In this document: positions 45,943-56,589 of the stretch, piece after piece | Layout: each line of letters starts with the position of its first letter | Position numbering within the stretch: the first letter of the stretch is position 1 | Assembly: GCF_011745145.1 (NCBI RefSeq) | Contig: NZ_CP050191.1 | Coordinates: 1,515,991 to 1,579,990, forward strand | DNA: 64,000 nucleotides | Direction: 5' to 3' | Source of the DNA: Mycobacterium sp. DL440 | GTDB taxonomy: Bacteria; Actinomycetota; Actinomycetes; Mycobacteriales; Mycobacteriaceae | Program-made: the position numbers and the translations under genes | The notes under the pieces: generated by a model | Seen by the model: only the letters and a program-made list of their open reading frames with translations | Database searches by the model: none | Told to the model about the DNA's origin: nothing

Positions 45943-48777
45943 GTGGCAGCAGGTAAGGCCCGTGTACACGAGTTGGCGAAGGAACTCGGTGTCACCAGCA
46001 AGGAACTTTTAGCCAAGCTCAAGGAGCAAGGCGAGTTCGTCAAATCGGCATCCTCCACGGTGGAGGCGCCGGTCGCGCGTCGTTTGCGCGAAACTGTCGG
46101 CCCCAAGCCCGGCGGTAAGAAGACCGAAGACAAGCCCCGCCCGCAGGGCAGCGCTGCAGCACCTGCGGCGCCCAAGCCCGGTACCCCGGCTCCCAGCCCC
46201 GCGACGGCGGCCAAGCCGGCACCGGCCAAACCCGCCGCCCCCGCGGCCCCGGTGGTCGAACCCCAGGCTCCGGCAGCCGAGGTGGCCCCGGTTGCTCCGG
46301 CCCGTCCAGCGGCACCCAAGCCGGCTGCCCCGCAGCCTCCGGCCGAGCCCAGTGCCCCGGCCGCCGCTGCGCCCAGCGCCCCGGCAGAGCCGGCTCCTGG
46401 CGCCACGCCCGGTCCCCGGCCTACTCCTGGTGCCACCCCCGGCCCCCGTCCGGGTCCGGCGTCGGGCGCCCCGAAGCCGGCCCCGCGTGCCCCGCGAGTC
46501 GGCAACAACCCGTTCTCCTCGCAGCAGCCGGTCGAGCGGCCCATCCCGCGGCCTCAGCCGCGGCCCGGGGCCCCACGTCCCGGCGGCGGCCCGCGTCCGT
46601 CGCCCGGCAACATGCCTCCGCGTCCGGCAGGCGCCGGTGCTCCCGGACGGGGCGGCCCACGTCCCGGCCCGCGTCCCGGCGGTGGCCCCCGTCCCGGCGG
46701 TGCCGGTCAGGGTGCGCGTCCCGGTGGCGGCGGCGGTGGTAACTACCGCGGTGGCGGTGCCGGTGCCGGTGCAGGCGGCGGTGCGCCCGCTGGTGGCGGC
46801 GGTGGATTCCGCGGTCGCCCCGGTGGTGGTGGCGGTGGTCGCCCCGGTCAGCGCGGTGGCGCAGCCGGTGCGTTCGGTCGTCCCGGTGGTGCCCCCAAGC
46901 GCGGCCGTAAGTCGAAACGGGCGAAACGCGCCGAATACGAGAACATGCAGGCGCCGGTCGTCGGTGGCGTGCGGTTGCCCAAGGGCAACGGCGAGACCAT
47001 CCGGCTGGCCCGCGGCGCATCGCTCAGCGACTTCGCCGAGAAGATCGACGCCAACCCGGCCGCACTGGTCCAGGCGCTGTTCAACCTCGGTGAGATGGTC
47101 ACGGCAACCCAGTCGGTCGGTGACGACACTCTGGAGCTGCTCGGCAGCGAGATGAACTTCAAGGTGCAGGTCGTCTCGCCTGAGGACGAGGACCGTGAAC
47201 TGCTGCAGTCCTTCGACCTCACCTACGGCGAGGACGAGGGCGACGAGGACGATCTCGAGTTCCGCCCGCCGGTGGTCACCGTCATGGGTCACGTCGACCA
47301 CGGCAAGACCCGACTGCTGGACACCATCCGCAACGCCACCGTCCGCGAGGGCGAGGCCGGCGGCATCACCCAGCACATCGGCGCCTACCAGGTCGAGGTC
47401 GATCTGGACGGCAACGTCCGGCCGATCACCTTCATCGACACCCCGGGTCACGAGGCGTTCACCGCCATGCGTGCCCGTGGTGCCAAGGCCACCGACATCG
47501 CGATCCTGGTGGTCGCGGCCGACGACGGTGTCATGCCGCAGACGGTGGAGGCCATCAACCACGCGCAGGCCGCTGACGTGCCGATCGTGGTGGCGGTCAA
47601 CAAGATCGACAAGGAAGGCGCCGACCCGGCCAAGATCCGGGCGCAGCTCACCGAATACAACCTGGTGGCCGAGGAATACGGCGGCGACACCATGTTCGTC
47701 GACATCTCCGCCAAGCAGGGCACCAACATCCAGGCACTGCTGGAAGCGGTCGTGCTGACCGCCGACGCATCCCTGGACCTTCGGGCCAACCCCGACATGG
47801 AGGCCCAGGGTGTGGCGATCGAGGCGCACCTGGACCGCGGTCGCGGTCCGGTCGCCACGGTGCTCATCCAGCGCGGCACCCTGCGTGTCGGCGACTCGGT
47901 GGTGGCCGGCGATGCCTATGGCCGCGTCCGCCGCATGGTGGACGAGCACGGCGACGACGTCGTAGAGGCGCTGCCCTCACGTCCGGTCCAGGTCATCGGC
48001 TTCACGTCGGTGCCCGGTGCCGGTGACAACTTCCTGGTTGTCGACGAGGACCGCATCGCCCGCCAGATCGCCGACCGGCGCAGCGCGCGCAAGCGCAATG
48101 CCCTGGCCGCACGCAGCCGCAAGCGGATCAGCCTGGAAGACCTGGATTCGGCACTGAAGGAAACCAGCCAGCTGAACCTGATCCTCAAGGGCGACAACGC
48201 CGGTACGGTCGAAGCCCTCGAGGAAGCCTTGATGGGTATCGAGATCGACGACGAAGTGGAACTGCGGGTCATCGACCGCGGTGTCGGTGGCGTCACCGAG
48301 ACCAACGTCAACCTGGCGTCGGCTTCGGACGCGATCATCATCGGGTTCAACGTCCGTGCCGAGGGCAAGGCGACCGAGCTGGCCAACCGCGAGGGGGTGG
48401 AGATCCGCTACTACTCGGTGATCTACCAGGCCATCGACGAGATCGAGAAGGCCCTCAAGGGCATGCTCAAGCCGGTGTACGAGGAGAAGGAGCTCGGCCG
48501 CGCCGAGATCCGCGCGATCTTCCGGTCGTCCAAGATCGGCAACATCGCGGGCTGCCTGGTCACCTCGGGCATCATGCGCCGCAACGCCAAGGCCCGGCTG
48601 CTGCGTGACAACCTGGTGGTCGCGCAGAACCTCACGGTGTCCTCGCTCAAGCGGGAGAAGGACGATGCCACCGAGGTCCGCGAAGGTTACGAGTGCGGTC
48701 TGACTCTGACCTACAACGACATCAAGGAAGGCGACGTCATCGAGACGTACGAACTCGTCGAGAAGGTGCGTACATAA
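45943..48777 (+). CDS. infB: Translation initiation factor IF-2
   Basis: 944 aa, GTG start with GAGGAG upstream. The N-terminal IF2N motif ([21 protein letters not shown]) is followed by about 300 residues of Ala/Pro- then Gly/Arg-rich disordered sequence. After a second IF2N, the GTPase domain begins near 445 with [16 protein letters not shown] and NKID. Domains 2, 3 and the fMet-tRNA-binding C-terminus are complete. It recruits initiator tRNA to the 30S subunit. Confidence 0.97.
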   Translation: MAAGKARVHELAKELGVTSKELLAKLKEQGEFVKSASSTVEAPVARRLRETVGPKPGGKKTEDKPRPQGSAAAPAAPKPGTPAPSPATAAKPAPAKPAAPAAPVVEPQAPAAEVAPVAPARPAAPKPAAPQPPAEPSAPAAAAPSAPAEPAPGATPGPRPTPGATPGPRPGPASGAPKPAPRAPRVGNNPFSSQQPVERPIPRPQPRPGAPRPGGGPRPSPGNMPPRPAGAGAPGRGGPRPGPRPGGGPRPGGAGQGARPGGGGGGNYRGGGAGAGAGGGAPAGGGGGFRGRPGGGGGGRPGQRGGAAGAFGRPGGAPKRGRKSKRAKRAEYENMQAPVVGGVRLPKGNGETIRLARGASLSDFAEKIDANPAALVQALFNLGEMVTATQSVGDDTLELLGSEMNFKVQVVSPEDEDRELLQSFDLTYGEDEGDEDDLEFRPPVVTVMGHVDHGKTRLLDTIRNATVREGEAGGITQHIGAYQVEVDLDGNVRPITFIDTPGHEAFTAMRARGAKATDIAILVVAADDGVMPQTVEAINHAQAADVPIVVAVNKIDKEGADPAKIRAQLTEYNLVAEEYGGDTMFVDISAKQGTNIQALLEAVVLTADASLDLRANPDMEAQGVAIEAHLDRGRGPVATVLIQRGTLRVGDSVVAGDAYGRVRRMVDEHGDDVVEALPSRPVQVIGFTSVPGAGDNFLVVDEDRIARQIADRRSARKRNALAARSRKRISLEDLDSALKETSQLNLILKGDNAGTVEALEEALMGIEIDDEVELRVIDRGVGGVTETNVNLASASDAIIIGFNVRAEGKATELANREGVEIRYYSVIYQAIDEIEKALKGMLKPVYEEKELGRAEIRAIFRSSKIGNIAGCLVTSGIMRRNAKARLLRDNLVVAQNLTVSSLKREKDDATEVREGYECGLTLTYNDIKEGDVIETYELVEKVRT

Positions 48778-48780
48778 GAG

Positions 48781-50281
<1,501 letters not shown>

Positions 50282-50313
50282 CTGCGTCAGGTACGCCTTG
50301 CCCGGGCGGTCGC

Positions 50314-51648
50314 ATGGTTGAACCCGAAGGCGATGTTCCTGTCACGCCGGCCACCACCCGCCGGATTGCCGGTCTGGCGTTTCCGGCGCTGGGTGTGCTG
50401 GCCGCCGAGCCCATCTACCTGCTGTTCGACATCGCGATCGTCGGGCGGTTGGGTGCACTCAGCCTGGCCGGGCTGGCCATCGGCGGCCTGATCCTGGGCC
50501 TGGTCAACTCGCAGGGCACGTTCCTGTCCTACGGCACCACCGCGCGCTCAGCCCGCATGTTCGGGGCAGGTGACCGCCAGTCCGCCGTCGGTGAGGGCGT
50601 GCAGGCCACCTGGCTGGCGCTGGGTCTGGGGTTGCTCATCATCGCGGTGGTCCAGGCCGCCGCGGAACCGCTGCTGTCGGTGATCGCCGGGCGCTCCGAC
50701 ATCGCGGACGCCGCGCTGCCCTGGCTGCGCATCGCCATTCTCGCCGCCCCGGCGATCCTGGTGTCGTTGGCCGGCAACGGCTGGATGCGCGGGGTGCAGG
50801 ACACCGTCCGGCCACTGCGCTACGTGGTGTTCGGATTCGCCGTGTCAGCAGTGCTGTGTCCGCTGCTGGTGTACGGCTGGTTGGGCCTGCCGCGACTGGA
50901 ATTGGCCGGCTCAGCGGTGGCGAACGTGATCGGGCAAGGGGTGGCGGCGCTGCTGTTTCTGCGGGCCCTGCTGATCGAGAAGGTTGCGCTACGGGTCCAG
51001 CCCGCGGTGCTGCGCGCCCAGTTGACAATGGGTCGCGATCTGCTGCTGCGGTCGTTGGCGTTTCAGGCCTGCTTCCTGTCGGCCGGGGCCGTCGCGGCGC
51101 GGTTTGGGGCGGCGGCGGTGGCGGCGCATCAGGTCGTCCTGCAGGTGTGGAGTTTCCTTGCGCTGGTGCTGGATTCGCTCGCCATCGCCGCACAGTCACT
51201 CGTGGGTGCGGCATTGGGTGCCGGCCAACTGGCGCATGCCAAGAGCGTGGCCTGGCGGGTGACGCTGTTCTCCACGATGGCCGGCGTGGTGCTGGCCGTG
51301 GTGTTCGCCCTCACTTCGTCGGTGCTGCCGGCGGTGTTCACCGATGACGAGTCGGTGCTGGCGGCGATCGGCGTGCCGTGGTGGTTCCTGGTTGCTCAAC
51401 TGCCCGTGGCCGGAATCGTCTTCGCCCTCGACGGCGTGCTGCTGGGTGCGGGCGACGCGAAGTTCATGCGCAACGCCACCCTGACCAGCGCGCTTGTCGG
51501 CTTCCTGCCCTTGATCTGGTTGTCGCTGATCTACGGCTGGGGACTGTTCGGCATCTGGTCGGGGCTGAGCACGTTCATGGTGCTGCGGCTGATCTTCGTC
51601 GGCTGGCGTGCGTTCTCAGGTCGCTGGCTGGTGCCGGGGACCGCCTAA
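50314..51648 (+). CDS. dinF: MATE-family efflux protein DinF
   Basis: 444 aa with 12 predicted membrane helices in two similar halves (FPALGVLAAEPIYLLFDIAIVG, and the repeat SLAFQACFLSAGAVAARFG). DinF-type MATE pumps export drugs or metabolites using Na+ or H+. Same place as Rv2836c, at the end of the translation operon. It overlaps the convergent monooxygenase gene by four bases. Confidence 0.9.
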   Translation: MVEPEGDVPVTPATTRRIAGLAFPALGVLAAEPIYLLFDIAIVGRLGALSLAGLAIGGLILGLVNSQGTFLSYGTTARSARMFGAGDRQSAVGEGVQATWLALGLGLLIIAVVQAAAEPLLSVIAGRSDIADAALPWLRIAILAAPAILVSLAGNGWMRGVQDTVRPLRYVVFGFAVSAVLCPLLVYGWLGLPRLELAGSAVANVIGQGVAALLFLRALLIEKVALRVQPAVLRAQLTMGRDLLLRSLAFQACFLSAGAVAARFGAAAVAAHQVVLQVWSFLALVLDSLAIAAQSLVGAALGAGQLAHAKSVAWRVTLFSTMAGVVLAVVFALTSSVLPAVFTDDESVLAAIGVPWWFLVAQLPVAGIVFALDGVLLGAGDAKFMRNATLTSALVGFLPLIWLSLIYGWGLFGIWSGLSTFMVLRLIFVGWRAFSGRWLVPGTA

Positions 51649-52994
51649 CGGCGCGAGCGTTCGGAGCGCCACTGTCCGATGTTGTTGCGGACCGCACGCC
51701 CTACCAGCCGGGGCGATGGGGCGAGGTAGAGACTGTCGAGCAGACTCGTGCGCCGGAGGAACCATTCGGCCAGCACGGGGTCGGTTTCCGCTGCGCCGAG
51801 GAACTGGTCGAAGAGGCCGTACAGCGGCCCGTACCACCATGGCCGGTCGCCCTGGGCGCCATGCTCGGCATAATCGGCGACCGCGTTCATGAGCCACACC
51901 GGGTACGTGGTTCGCGCCGTCGCACGTGCCAGTCGGGCAGGGAGATCGTTCATTCCCTCCTCCAGGACGGCATGCAGGTTGGCGGTCTGGATGGCCGTCA
52001 TCGTCACGCCTTGGCCGAAAGTGGGATTGAGGCTCGCGACGGCGTCACCGAACGGCACGATCCCGTCGGGCAGCTGCGAGAGTTTGTCGTATCGGCGCCA
52101 CTTGCTGGTGGGGTAGCGGTAGAACGTCATGCCGCCACGCGGATCGCCGGCTTGAAGCGCGGAACTGATGTGCGCCGGCAACAGGGTCTGGGCCAATCGG
52201 CAGATGCCGGCGAAGTCATCGGGAGGTTGCGTCTTGGCCACCCCGAATGCCGTTACGGTCCAGATACCGTCCTCGTGGAACAGCATGCCCATGCCGAGCC
52301 GGCTGTCCCGTGCGGCACTGACCAACACCATTTTCTCCGCGATCAGATCGGCGGGAATCCGAACTCTGTGCGAGGCATAGCTGACCCCGACGTGCACGGT
52401 GTCTTCCCTGGGGAGATCGAAACCCCATTGCTGCAGCCACACCGGAAGGCGGCTGCCCCGGCCCGAGGCGTCGACAACAAGATCAGCGGGGACTCGGTCG
52501 CCACCGTGGAGGACAACCCCGGTGACCCGATTGGTCTCGGGATCGAATTGCGGCTGCGAGACCACCTGATGTGCCAGCCCGATCGACGGGATGGCGTTGA
52601 CGCGCTCGCGGATCTGCCATTCGAGTTGTCCGCGGCTTGGCACGTACGCGGTAAAGCTGTCATGCAACCCGTGCCCGGTACCAAGGATATGACCGGCCGC
52701 AGCGAAATGAATTGACTCCGGCTGGTTGTGCACGACCGGAACGCCGGCGTCGGCCATGTCGTGGAGGAGTCCTGGAAACACACGTTCGAGTTCTTGCGCT
52801 CCGCGGGCCATCAGGAGGTGAACGTGCTGACCCTGGGGTATCGCCGGGCGGTTGATTGGTTCGTCCGGCAGTTCATCTCGCTCGTACACCGTGACACGGT
52901 CGAAGCGGTCCGACAGCACACGAGCCGCGCACAGGCCGGCGATGCTGCCGCCGATGACCACCGCGTGGTTCATGGGATGGTCGACTGTCCTCAT
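51645..52994 (-). CDS. FAD-dependent monooxygenase (squalene-epoxidase/halogenase-like)
   Basis: 449 aa from the ATG at 52992-52994, chosen because AGGAGG lies nine nt upstream. FAD loop VIGGSIAGLCAARVL near 14-28; DLVVDASGRGSRLP and the FAD-ribityl motif VPFGDAVASLNPTFGQGV identify a group A flavin monooxygenase. In mycobacteria such proteins oxidise lipids or aromatics; the substrate is unknown. It directly follows a reductase gene, its probable electron donor, and is downstream of a SigK-like promoter. Confidence 0.85.
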   Translation of the reverse strand: MRTVDHPMNHAVVIGGSIAGLCAARVLSDRFDRVTVYERDELPDEPINRPAIPQGQHVHLLMARGAQELERVFPGLLHDMADAGVPVVHNQPESIHFAAAGHILGTGHGLHDSFTAYVPSRGQLEWQIRERVNAIPSIGLAHQVVSQPQFDPETNRVTGVVLHGGDRVPADLVVDASGRGSRLPVWLQQWGFDLPREDTVHVGVSYASHRVRIPADLIAEKMVLVSAARDSRLGMGMLFHEDGIWTVTAFGVAKTQPPDDFAGICRLAQTLLPAHISSALQAGDPRGGMTFYRYPTSKWRRYDKLSQLPDGIVPFGDAVASLNPTFGQGVTMTAIQTANLHAVLEEGMNDLPARLARATARTTYPVWLMNAVADYAEHGAQGDRPWWYGPLYGLFDQFLGAAETDPVLAEWFLRRTSLLDSLYLAPSPRLVGRAVRNNIGQWRSERSRR

Positions 52995-53007
52995 CGACAA
53001 ATTCCTC

Positions 53008-54043
53008 CTATAGGTCCAGGGACAGGCGTCCGGATTCGGATGTGGCTCTGGAGACGCAGACCAGCATCTGCCCCAACTCGCGTTGCCGGTCTGTGAGAAA
53101 TGTGTCGCGATGCTCGACGTCGCCGGCGAGCACCCGCTGCACGCAGGTCCCGCAATACCCCTGCCTGCATGAGTAGCTCACGTCGGGCACGACCGCCCGG
53201 AGGGCGGCCAGTGTGCTCTGGTGTGCGCCCACCTGCACAACCCGCGCGCTGCGCGCCAGTTCGACTTCGAACGGGATCTCGTCGACGACCGGTTGCGGCG
53301 CAAAGCGCTCAACGTGCAGTTCGATGGCCGGAAGGAGCGGAATCGCCTGGCGCACAGACATTATCATCGATGGCGGACCACACAGGTATACCGCCGTATG
53401 TTCATCCACCCCGTCGAGCAATTCCGGTGCCGGCGGCCGCCCCTGCTCCTCGGTGGTATCGACACGCACCTTGTCTCCCCAGGCCATGAGCTCATCGAGG
53501 AACGGCAGGTTGTCCAGTTGCCGGCCGACGTAACGCAACGACCACGGTAGGCCGAGGTACTCGGCGAGACGGACCATCGGCAGGATGGGCGTGATACCGA
53601 TCCCGCCCGCTACAAATCGGAGCTTCTCGGCCCGCGAACCAGAGCCGGGCACAGGCATCATGAATGCGTTGCGTGGGTCACTGATCTCGACGGTCTGGCC
53701 CACGTGCAGATCGTGCAGTTCCACAGAGGCGGTGCCCCCAGGGATCCGGCGCACGGCGATTCGATACTCCTGTGCGCGGTCTGGGTCTCCGCACAGCGAG
53801 TATTGCCTGGTACACCCAGACGGAAGACGAAGATCAATGTGTGCGCCGGAGTGCCGTCACCACATGGGAGCCGTAAGGATCCCCTGGAATCCAATGCAAA
53901 GGCGCTGCTTCCCAATGGAAGTGAACCGGCCTTGGACGCAACGCCACCTCGTCGGGCGCAAAGTGGTCCGCATCCGATGCCGGCTGAAGTTCAGTCTGCA
54001 CGTTGCCCCTTTGCCTTGAAATCCTGACAATTTCGCCAGGCAC
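53008..54043 (-). pseudogene. Phthalate-dioxygenase-reductase-like gene with 37-bp frameshifting insertion
   Basis: Intact from about 53847 down: the FMN motif RQYSLCGDP, NAD motif GGIGITPILPM and a C-terminal 2Fe-2S ferredoxin with CRQGYCGTC plus a later Cys. Together these are a full PDR-type reductase. The expected N-terminus is readable upstream, from a GTG at 54043 or 54001 to LHWIP near 53885, but it is in another frame. WIP should run straight into GAHIDLRLPSG; instead 37 bp (53848-53884) intervene, and the frame ends at a stop. Either the gene is broken, or a shorter protein of ~248 aa starting at 53754 is made. It would supply electrons to the next gene. Confidence 0.75.
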
Positions 54044-54064
54044 CCGCGAGCGCCCTCACTTGGT

Positions 54065-54091
54065 ATTCGGAGTGACGGGCCTTGCGGATGG
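54065..54091 (-). promoter_or_regulatory. SigK-like promoter for the reductase/monooxygenase genes
   Basis: On the reverse strand CCATCC (54086-54091), a 15-nt spacer and CCGAAT (54065-54070) lie 20 nt before the GTG at 54043. Both hexamers match the SigK consensus as I recall it (CCATCC and CCGAAT). The spacer should be compared with published sites. Confidence 0.65.
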
Positions 54092-54214
54092 GGTGACGAT
54101 CAGAAAAATGCCCGGCCCGGGCGACCGAATGCGTTGACCTGGCATTCCGGCTGGTTCGTAACCAGCGACGCCCACATGAGGCACTGGCGATATGGGCGGC
54201 TGCGGAAGTCGATG
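54092..54214. other. Region between the divergent SigK-like promoters
   Basis: A 46-codon reverse frame without a start (54100-54240) reads like protein (for example RSRPYRQCLMWASL) but was not recognised. It may be a remnant. Otherwise nothing is seen. Confidence 0.3.
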
Positions 54215-54241
54215 TGATCCGCGACAGTGTCGGCTCCGAAT
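54215..54241 (+). promoter_or_regulatory. SigK-like promoter for the methyltransferase-sigK-rskA genes
   Basis: TGATCC (54215-54220), a 15-nt spacer and CCGAAT (54236-54241), 64 nt before the methyltransferase ATG. The -10 matches SigK fully and the -35 in four of six bases. Spacing is the same as in the divergent copy. A third CCGAAT at 55228-55233, in the same GGCTCCGAATT context, precedes sigK but lacks a -35. Confidence 0.5.
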
Positions 54242-54305
54242 TATTTGTGCGGACCTGATGGACCCGGCACGCTCACCCGCACGTGTCAGATAGGTGGAAT
54301 CGACT

Positions 54306-55211
54306 ATGCGCAGTTCGACGCCCAGTTTGACGCCGCACTTCGAGGACGTGCAGGCCCATTACGACCTGTCAGATGACTTCTTCCGGCTGTTCCTGGACCC
54401 GACACAGACCTACAGTTGCGCCTACTTCGAGCGTCGCGGCATGACATTGGAGGAAGCGCAGCTGGCCAAGATCGATCTGGCGCTCGGCAAGCTGGGGCTG
54501 GAGCCGGGAATGACGTTGCTTGACATCGGCTGCGGTTGGGGAGCCACCATGCGGCGGGCGGTCGAACGCTACGACGTCAACGTCGTCGGGTTGACGTTGT
54601 CCAAGAACCAGGCCGCACACGTGCAGACAATGTTTGACGCGACGGACAGTCCTCGACATCGGCGCGTGATGTTGGCCGGCTGGGAGGAGTTCGATGAGCC
54701 GGTCGATCGCATCGTCTCGATCGGAGCGTTCGAACATTTCGGTCATCAGCGTTATCCGGCCTTTTTCCGGATGGCTCATCAGGCGCTGCCGTCCGACGGC
54801 GTGATGTTGCTTCACACGATCTGCGGGCTGCATCCCGATGAAGCCCGCCAGTTGGGGGTGCCGATCACGTTCGAGCTGGCCCGGTTCATCAAATTCATCC
54901 TGACCGAGATCTTTCCGGGTGGTCAGCTGCCCTCTGCGCCCATGGTGGATGAGCTCGCGATCGACAGTGGCTTCGTGTTGACCCGCGAACAGTCGCTGCA
55001 ACCGCACTATGCGATGACGCTGGACTTGTGGGCGACTGCGCTGGAATCCAACAGGCGGCGTGCCATCGAGATCCAGTCGGAGGACGTCTATCAGCGTTAC
55101 ATGAAATACCTGACCGGCTGCGCGAATTTGTTCCGGAAGGGCCAGGTGGACGTCATCCAGTTCACTCTGGAGAAGAGCCAGTTCTTTCTGGAGAAGAGCG
55201 TGGAACGTTGA
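54306..55211 (+). CDS. Mycolic-acid cyclopropane/methyltransferase family enzyme
   Basis: 301 aa from ATG 54306, with AGGTGGA seven nt upstream. SAM-dependent methyltransferase of the CmaA/MmaA/PcaA group: HYDLSDDFFRLFLDPTQTYS, SAM loop LLDIGCGWGAT near 75-85, GLTLSKNQAAHV, GAFEHFGH and HYAMTLDLWATALE are typical. These enzymes put cyclopropane, methyl or methoxy groups on meromycolate chains. Which modification it makes cannot be read from sequence. In M. tuberculosis the sigK operon carries ufaA1 instead, a more distant relative, so this placement is unusual. Confidence 0.9.
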   Translation: MRSSTPSLTPHFEDVQAHYDLSDDFFRLFLDPTQTYSCAYFERRGMTLEEAQLAKIDLALGKLGLEPGMTLLDIGCGWGATMRRAVERYDVNVVGLTLSKNQAAHVQTMFDATDSPRHRRVMLAGWEEFDEPVDRIVSIGAFEHFGHQRYPAFFRMAHQALPSDGVMLLHTICGLHPDEARQLGVPITFELARFIKFILTEIFPGGQLPSAPMVDELAIDSGFVLTREQSLQPHYAMTLDLWATALESNRRRAIEIQSEDVYQRYMKYLTGCANLFRKGQVDVIQFTLEKSQFFLEKSVER

Positions 55212-55296
55212 GAAATCGATCGTGGCTCCGAATTGCGCTGTCAATTGAGCCATTCCGGTCGGTAATCGGCCACCGCTGTGGATACGCTTGCGCGTG

Positions 55297-55863
55297 ATGG
55301 CAGATTCGCCGGGGCCGGGCAGCGACGACCTCAATGATCTGCTGCGCCGGGTGGCCCGGCGCGATGTCGTGGCATTCGCGATGTTCTACGACCACACTCG
55401 GGCGCGGGTTTTCGGGCTGGTCAGTCGGGTCCTTCGCGATCGGGGCTACAGCGAGGAAACCACGCAAGAGGTTTACCTTCAGGTATGGCGCAACGCAGCG
55501 TCTTTCGACTCTTCGGCCGGCTCTGCGGCGGCATGGCTGATTACGCTGGCGCATCGGCGTGCGGTGGATCGCGTCCGCGCCGAGCAGGCCGCCAGTCGTC
55601 GTGACTCCAAATATGCAGCGATGTCCGGCGAGCCGCCGGCTGACGTCGTGGTAGACACGGCCACGCTGTCAGAGGAACACCGCCAAGTGGTCGAGTGCCT
55701 GGATGCGCTGTCCGACGCGCAGCGCCGGTGCATCGAACTGGCCTACTACCGCGGGTTGACCTACCCCCAGGTGTCGGCGCGGATTGCGGTCAACCTCGCC
55801 ACCGTCAAGTCACGGATCCGCAATGGTCTGCAGAACCTCCGTCGCTGTCTGGGCGCCGCATGA
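55297..55863 (+). CDS. sigK: ECF sigma factor SigK
   Basis: 188 aa from ATG 55297; a TTG nine bases upstream is less likely. Region 2 ([20 protein letters not shown]) and region 4 ([20 protein letters not shown]) match SigK, including the [19 protein letters not shown] segment. In M. tuberculosis SigK drives mpt70/mpt83 and its own operon and is held by RskA. The next gene is rskA, overlapping by four bases (ATGA). Confidence 0.9.
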   Translation: MADSPGPGSDDLNDLLRRVARRDVVAFAMFYDHTRARVFGLVSRVLRDRGYSEETTQEVYLQVWRNAASFDSSAGSAAAWLITLAHRRAVDRVRAEQAASRRDSKYAAMSGEPPADVVVDTATLSEEHRQVVECLDALSDAQRRCIELAYYRGLTYPQVSARIAVNLATVKSRIRNGLQNLRRCLGAA

Positions 55864-56558
55864 CAGAACCAGACGGATCCGAATTGCTGGAGTTGGCGGC
55901 GTCCTACGCATTGGATGCGGTCTCGGACCGTGAGCGCGCCGAAGTCGAACGCGGGGTCGACGCTGCGCCGGCGGACGTGTCGGCGGCGTTCCACGAAGAG
56001 GTGCGCGGCATTCGAGAGACCATGGCGCGGCTTTCGAACGTCACCGCCGTCGAACCACCGGCGCATCTGCGTGAGCGGGTCCTGATGGCCGTCAACGCAT
56101 CGTCGCGTCGGAATCGTTGGCGGACAGCGGCATTGGCCGCTGCTGCCGCTGTGGTGATCGCGATCGCGGCGTTCGGCACCGGCATCGCGCTACGACCGAC
56201 CTCACCGCCTCCGTCGGTCGCCGAACAGGTGTTCGGCGCCACGGACGTACGGTCTGTCAGCGGGGTCGTTCCGGCCGGCGGCACGGCGACGGTCGTCTAC
56301 TCGCGGGAACGCGACGCCGCGGTCTTGGTCATGAACGGCGTTTCTCCGCCCGCCGCGGACACCGTCTACCAGATGTGGCTACTTGACAGCGGGAAACCGA
56401 GGTCGGCCGGCACACTCAGTCCTGCTGCGGTTGCCCCGTCCACCACCGACACGATCCTCGATCTCGGCACTGCCAACACCCTCGCGTTCACGGTAGAGCC
56501 GGGTTCCGGCTCGGAGCAGCCTACGGGGCAGATATTCGTCCAACTGCCGCTTGACTGA
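55860..56558 (+). CDS. rskA: Anti-sigma-K factor RskA
   Basis: 232 aa. Cytoplasmic anti-sigma domain (about 1-75: [20 protein letters not shown]), one membrane helix at 89-111 and an extracytoplasmic RskA domain (about 120-232: [20 protein letters not shown]). Regulated intramembrane proteolysis, with Rip1 (2795-4015) as a known protease in M. tuberculosis, would release SigK. ATG 55860 was chosen for the ATGA overlap; earlier starts lie in sigK. Confidence 0.92.
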   Translation: MTEPDGSELLELAASYALDAVSDRERAEVERGVDAAPADVSAAFHEEVRGIRETMARLSNVTAVEPPAHLRERVLMAVNASSRRNRWRTAALAAAAAVVIAIAAFGTGIALRPTSPPPSVAEQVFGATDVRSVSGVVPAGGTATVVYSRERDAAVLVMNGVSPPAADTVYQMWLLDSGKPRSAGTLSPAAVAPSTTDTILDLGTANTLAFTVEPGSGSEQPTGQIFVQLPLD

Positions 56559-56589
56559 CCTGCGAACCGTGCCCAACCCGGGCGCGGCC

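Noticed and set aside
46400..46900. Repeat array in infB
   Set aside because: The G/C-rich repetition encodes the disordered Gly/Arg/Pro region typical of actinobacterial IF-2, not a DNA repeat element.
46009..47949. 646-codon reverse-strand open frame across infB
   Set aside because: Composition mirrors the Gly/Pro/Ala-rich infB N-terminus; no motif, and infB is certain.
53658..53915. 85-codon reverse-strand frame within the reductase gene
   Set aside because: It reads the region of the 37-bp insertion in the third frame and has no reductase motif.
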